Of a DNA stretch of 64,000 nt, positions 60,896 through 64,000 are shown piece by piece. The notes under the pieces were generated by a model. It saw only the letters and a program-made list of their open reading frames with translations. It did not search any database and had not been told where the DNA came from. The stretch's first letter is position 1, and each line of letters starts with the position of its first letter. Made by a program: the position numbers and the translations under genes. Origin of the DNA: Girardinichthys multiradiatus (Eukaryota > Chordata > Actinopteri > Cyprinodontiformes > Goodeidae); contig NC_061808.1 in assembly GCF_021462225.1 (NCBI RefSeq), positions 18,141,119 through 18,205,118 on the forward strand. Reading direction: 5' to 3'.

Positions 60896-61126
60896 GTACT
60901 CATAGGACAATACTTGACAGACCAAAAGCTGTTTGGTTAAATATTAAATAACCAAACTTAAAAATATTATTGCGCAACAGAAGCATACTTTAATTCAGTA
61001 TTTTTATCTACACACTTACAAAAACAATGGAAACCTACTTCCACCACTGTGCTGATAAAACTGGCCATCCATTCAAAATACTCATATAATCATGTGTTGT
61101 ATAATGTGTTGTCCCATTAGGAGAGT

Positions 61127-61260
61127 TGAGTTCAATTTGATTTATTAGCGCCAATTCACAACCACATGTCATATTTTCCAAGACAATCAGGTCTAATTCA
61201 TTTCCAGTTAAATAGACTCCAAATTCAATTCAAAACAGTACATTCATTGCAATACTATCC
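61127..61260 (-). repeat. L2-like 3' UTR fragment
   Basis: Short match to the end of the L2 3' UTR seen at 32600-32720 (TTATTAGCGCCAATTCACAACC block). Highly eroded. Confidence 0.6.
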
Positions 61261-61511
61261 ATTGATATAGTCGGATCCAACACAGTTCAATTCGGTCGTA
61301 ATTATAACACAGCACAGTCAATTTAATTTCATTGTATTGTTTAAAGCCAAATGGTAAAATGTTATCCATCTAACAAAGCCCATGTAATTGCATCACATTT
61401 TTGACATGGTCGCAATCTCTCCTCCTTAGCAAAGACGTGACGAAGCACTGAACCATGAGTACTTTCGATGGTAAAGAAAAACAAATAGTATATATAGAGA
61501 GAGAGTACACA

Positions 61512-61554
61512 TGCATTGCTTTATGTGTACCGAGAGTACACATAAAGCAATGCA
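61512..61554. repeat. Perfect 19-bp inverted repeat, 5-nt spacer
   Basis: Arms 61512-61530 and 61536-61554 are exact reverse complements. The segment GAGAGTACACAT also occurs twice in direct orientation here. It lies at the 3' end of the L2 fragment. Confidence 0.9.
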
Positions 61555-62530
61555 AGGCAAATTTATTTGTAAGCACATTTCAGCAGCAAGACAATTCAAG
61601 GTGTTGTACATGATGAAAAAAGGTCATTGCAGTGACAATAAAAACATTAAAAAATACATTGCAGTTGAATGATAAATGAAAATAAACAAAAATTAGACTA
61701 CAGAATGAAATTAATGAATGCGCTCGATGATTTTCAGCCCATATATTCTTAACATAAAATCAAACATTTCTCCACAGTGAGGAAGGTAACTCCTTAGAAC
61801 TGTTCTGACCCATTATGCGTCGCGATAATGGGGGAATATTCCTTTTACACCTGGTCCTCATCTGGACCATGAGTCAGAGACTTCCTGGTACTCTGTACCT
61901 TCCTCCTGACTTCTTCTAGGAGAGCCCAGAAAAGCCAGGGTCTGTCGGGGAGGGGTCTTTCACAGTCAACTGCTTTTCACTGTGGACAGCGAGGTCCTTT
62001 ACACTTTTTGTTCTAAGGCGGAAAATCCTAATTTAGATTTAACCACAGTAGGAACATTTACCAGTACGTTTTAGTTAATAGTTTAAATAGAAGAATCACA
62101 AGCAAATCTAAACAAATGGGTTTTTAACCCTGATTTAAAGAACTCAGGCATTCAGCATTTTTGCAGTTTTCTGGAAGTTTGTTCCAGATTAGTGAAGCAT
62201 AGGAACAGAGTGCTGCTTCTCCATGTTTGACTCTGATTATGGGGATGCAACGTAGAATTGAACAAGAAGACCTGAGTGGTCTGGAGGGTTGATACAACAG
62301 TATCAATAGATCTTTAATGTATTTTTAAGTGACTTATATAATGACTTATAAGTAATTAATGCACTGCAAACATGTTTAATCTCATTCACGGATTTATCAC
62401 CCACTATTTGAATTTTTAACCTGGCGGCTGGTTCTTTCTGAAGCGGTTTAAGTGGAAACCGTTTAGAGAACAATCTGTTCTCATAAAGACAAGCTGCCTT
62501 TGACCTGTCCTGGCTCTTCATAAATCACAA
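61551..62530 (-). mobile_element. 5'-truncated L2-like LINE
   Basis: Minus-oriented. The C-terminal RT remnant at 62105-62306 encodes PSRPLRSS, then KHGEAALCSYAS and [11 protein letters not shown], typical of fish L2. A 3' UTR follows and ends near 61551 in GGCAAATTTATTTG. Related to the element at 13566-17612. Not functional. Confidence 0.75.
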
Positions 62531-62850
62531 GTAGAGACCCCAACGTCCAACACCGCTGTTAGTTTTCAAAGATTAAGCCAACAGTGGGGGACAACAGGAG
62601 ATTATGTGGGGCAGTGATGCAGACCTATGCAAAAAATCTGTGGCTTACCATGCAGGGCTGTGAATACTTGGCTTGGTGAGACAGTGGCATTACAAAGGTG
62701 GGCTGATCTCAAACCCGCTCGCCATGTGAAACGCTTCACAAAATACATACTATTCTTTTCAAAACAAGCTAAGCTTAGAGATCCTGTTGTTGGCCAAGAA
62801 AATCCTTCAAATTTGCTAGCTCGACCTCTTAATCTTGTTGTTGGAAATTA

Positions 62851-64000
62851 CAGGTCCTTCTCAAAATATTAGCATATTGTGATAAAGTTCATTATTTTCC
62901 ATAATGTCATGATGAAAATTTAACATTCATATATTTTAGATTCATTGCACACTAACTGAAATATTTCAGGTCTTTTATTGTCTTAATACAGATGATTTTG
63001 GCATACAGCTCATGAAAACCCAAAATTTCTATCTCACAAAATTAGCATATTTCATCCGACCAATAAAAGAAAAGTGTTTTTAATACAAAAAACGTCAACC
63101 TTCAAATAATCATGTACAGTTATGCACTCAATACTTGGTTGGGAATCCTTTTGCAGAAATGACTGCTTCAATGCGGCGTGGCATGGAGGCAATCAGCCTG
63201 TGGCACTGCTGAGGTCTTATGGAGGCCCAGGATGCTTCGATAGCGGCCTTTAGCTCATCCAGAGTGTTGGGTCTTGAGTCTCTCAACGTTCTCTTCACAA
63301 TATCCCACAGATTCTCTATGGGGTTCAGGTCAGGAGAGTTGGCAGGCCAATTGAGCACTGTGATACCATGGTCAGTAAACCATGTACCAGTGGTTTTGGT
63401 ACTGTGAGCAGGTGCCAGGTCGTGCTGAAAAATGAAATCTTCATCTCCATAAAGCTTTTCAGCAGATGGAAGCATGAAGTGCTCCAAAATCTCCTGATAG
63501 CTAGCTGCATTGACCCTGCCCTTGATAAAACACAGTGGACCAACACCAGCAGCTGACACGGCACCCCAGACCATCACTGACTGTGGGTACTTGACACTGG
63601 ACTTCTGGCATTTTGGCATTTCCTTCTCCCCAGTCTTCCTCCAGACTCTGGCACCTTGATTTCTGAATGACATGCAGAATTTGCTTTCATCTGAAAAAAG
63701 TACTTTGGATCACTGAGCAACAGTCCAGTGCTGCTTCTCTGTAGCCCAGGTCAGGTGCTTCTGCTGTTTCTGGTTCAAAAGTGGCTTGACCTGGGGAATG
63801 CAGCACCTGTAGCCCATTTCCTGCACATGCCTGTGCACGGTGGCTCTGGATGTTTCTACTCCAGACTCAGTCCACTACTTCCGCAGGTCCCCCAAGGTCT
63901 GGAATCGGCCCTTCTCCACAATCTTCCTCAGGGTCCGGTCACCTCTTCTCGTTGTGCAGCGTTTTCTGCCACACTTTTTCCTTCCCACAGACTTCCCACT
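62851..64000 (-). mobile_element. Tc1 element, copy C (cut by window end)
   Basis: Same family as copies A and B. TA at 62849-62850, then CAGGTCCTTCTC and the long inverted repeat. The 5' end lies beyond the window. Confidence 0.95.
63128..64000 (-). pseudogene. Tc1 transposase, copy C, broken and partial
   Basis: Open from 63673 to 63128 with the second Asp and the Glu of DD34E intact (QHDLAPAH, PIENLW). Upstream it has a TGA at 63710-63712 (TGG in copy A) and the same TAG as copy B at 63875-63877. The N-terminus is outside the window. Confidence 0.92.

Overview
The window is vertebrate nuclear DNA, almost certainly from a ray-finned (percomorph-type) fish. The genes have many short GT-AG exons. 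The intergenic and intronic space is filled with typical fish transposons: several Tc1/mariner families, L2/CR1-like and RTE (Rex3-like) LINEs, and one large endogenous retrovirus. The species cannot be named from the sequence alone.

Three host genes can be rebuilt exon by exon, all on the minus strand. In transcription order they are fdft1 (squalene synthase; 8 coding exons, 417 aa, 39444 to 28408), ctsb (cathepsin B; 9 coding exons plus a 5' UTR exon, 330 aa, 22852 to 18982) and an ABHD1/ABHD3-family alpha/beta hydrolase (9 coding exons, 413 aa, 17784 to 4886). All exon phases match and the catalytic residues are present, so all three look functional. FDFT1 and CTSB are also neighbours in human. 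The fdft1 5' flank carries a compact SRE, GC-box and CCAAT cluster expected for SREBP control; ctsb has a TATA box about 30 bp upstream of a plausible start.

Layout. 0.2-1.8 kb: a Tc1 element with an intact transposase. 2.9-3.6 kb: an old Tc1 remnant. 4.9-17.8 kb: the abhydrolase gene, whose introns hold two LINE 3' fragments, a Tc1 remnant and a near-full-length but decayed L2-like LINE. 18.2-18.5 kb: 77 uninterrupted GATA units. 19-23.3 kb: ctsb. 23.7-25.4 kb: a broken RTE element flanked by an 80-bp direct repeat. 25.65-26.9 kb: a Tc1 element with a single premature stop. 28.4-39.7 kb: fdft1, with L2, RTE and Tc1 pieces in its introns and a CpG-rich block before exon 2. 40.5-46.3 kb: a pile-up of Tc1 copies and an L2 tail. 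48.46-60.90 kb: the endogenous retrovirus on the minus strand. It has two 533-bp LTRs, a 4-bp duplication, a tRNA-Trp-type primer site, gag, pro, pol and env reading frames with breaks, and a second Tc1 inserted in env. 61-62.5 kb: L2 remnants. 62.85 kb to the end: a third Tc1 copy cut by the window edge.

The most unusual structure is a pair of hairpins at the retroviral pol/env junction. They share one apical loop but have different, still complementary, outer stems. Next are the 80-bp duplication around the RTE element, the nonsense codon shared by two Tc1 copies, and a possible alternative fdft1 first exon in a CpG-rich block.
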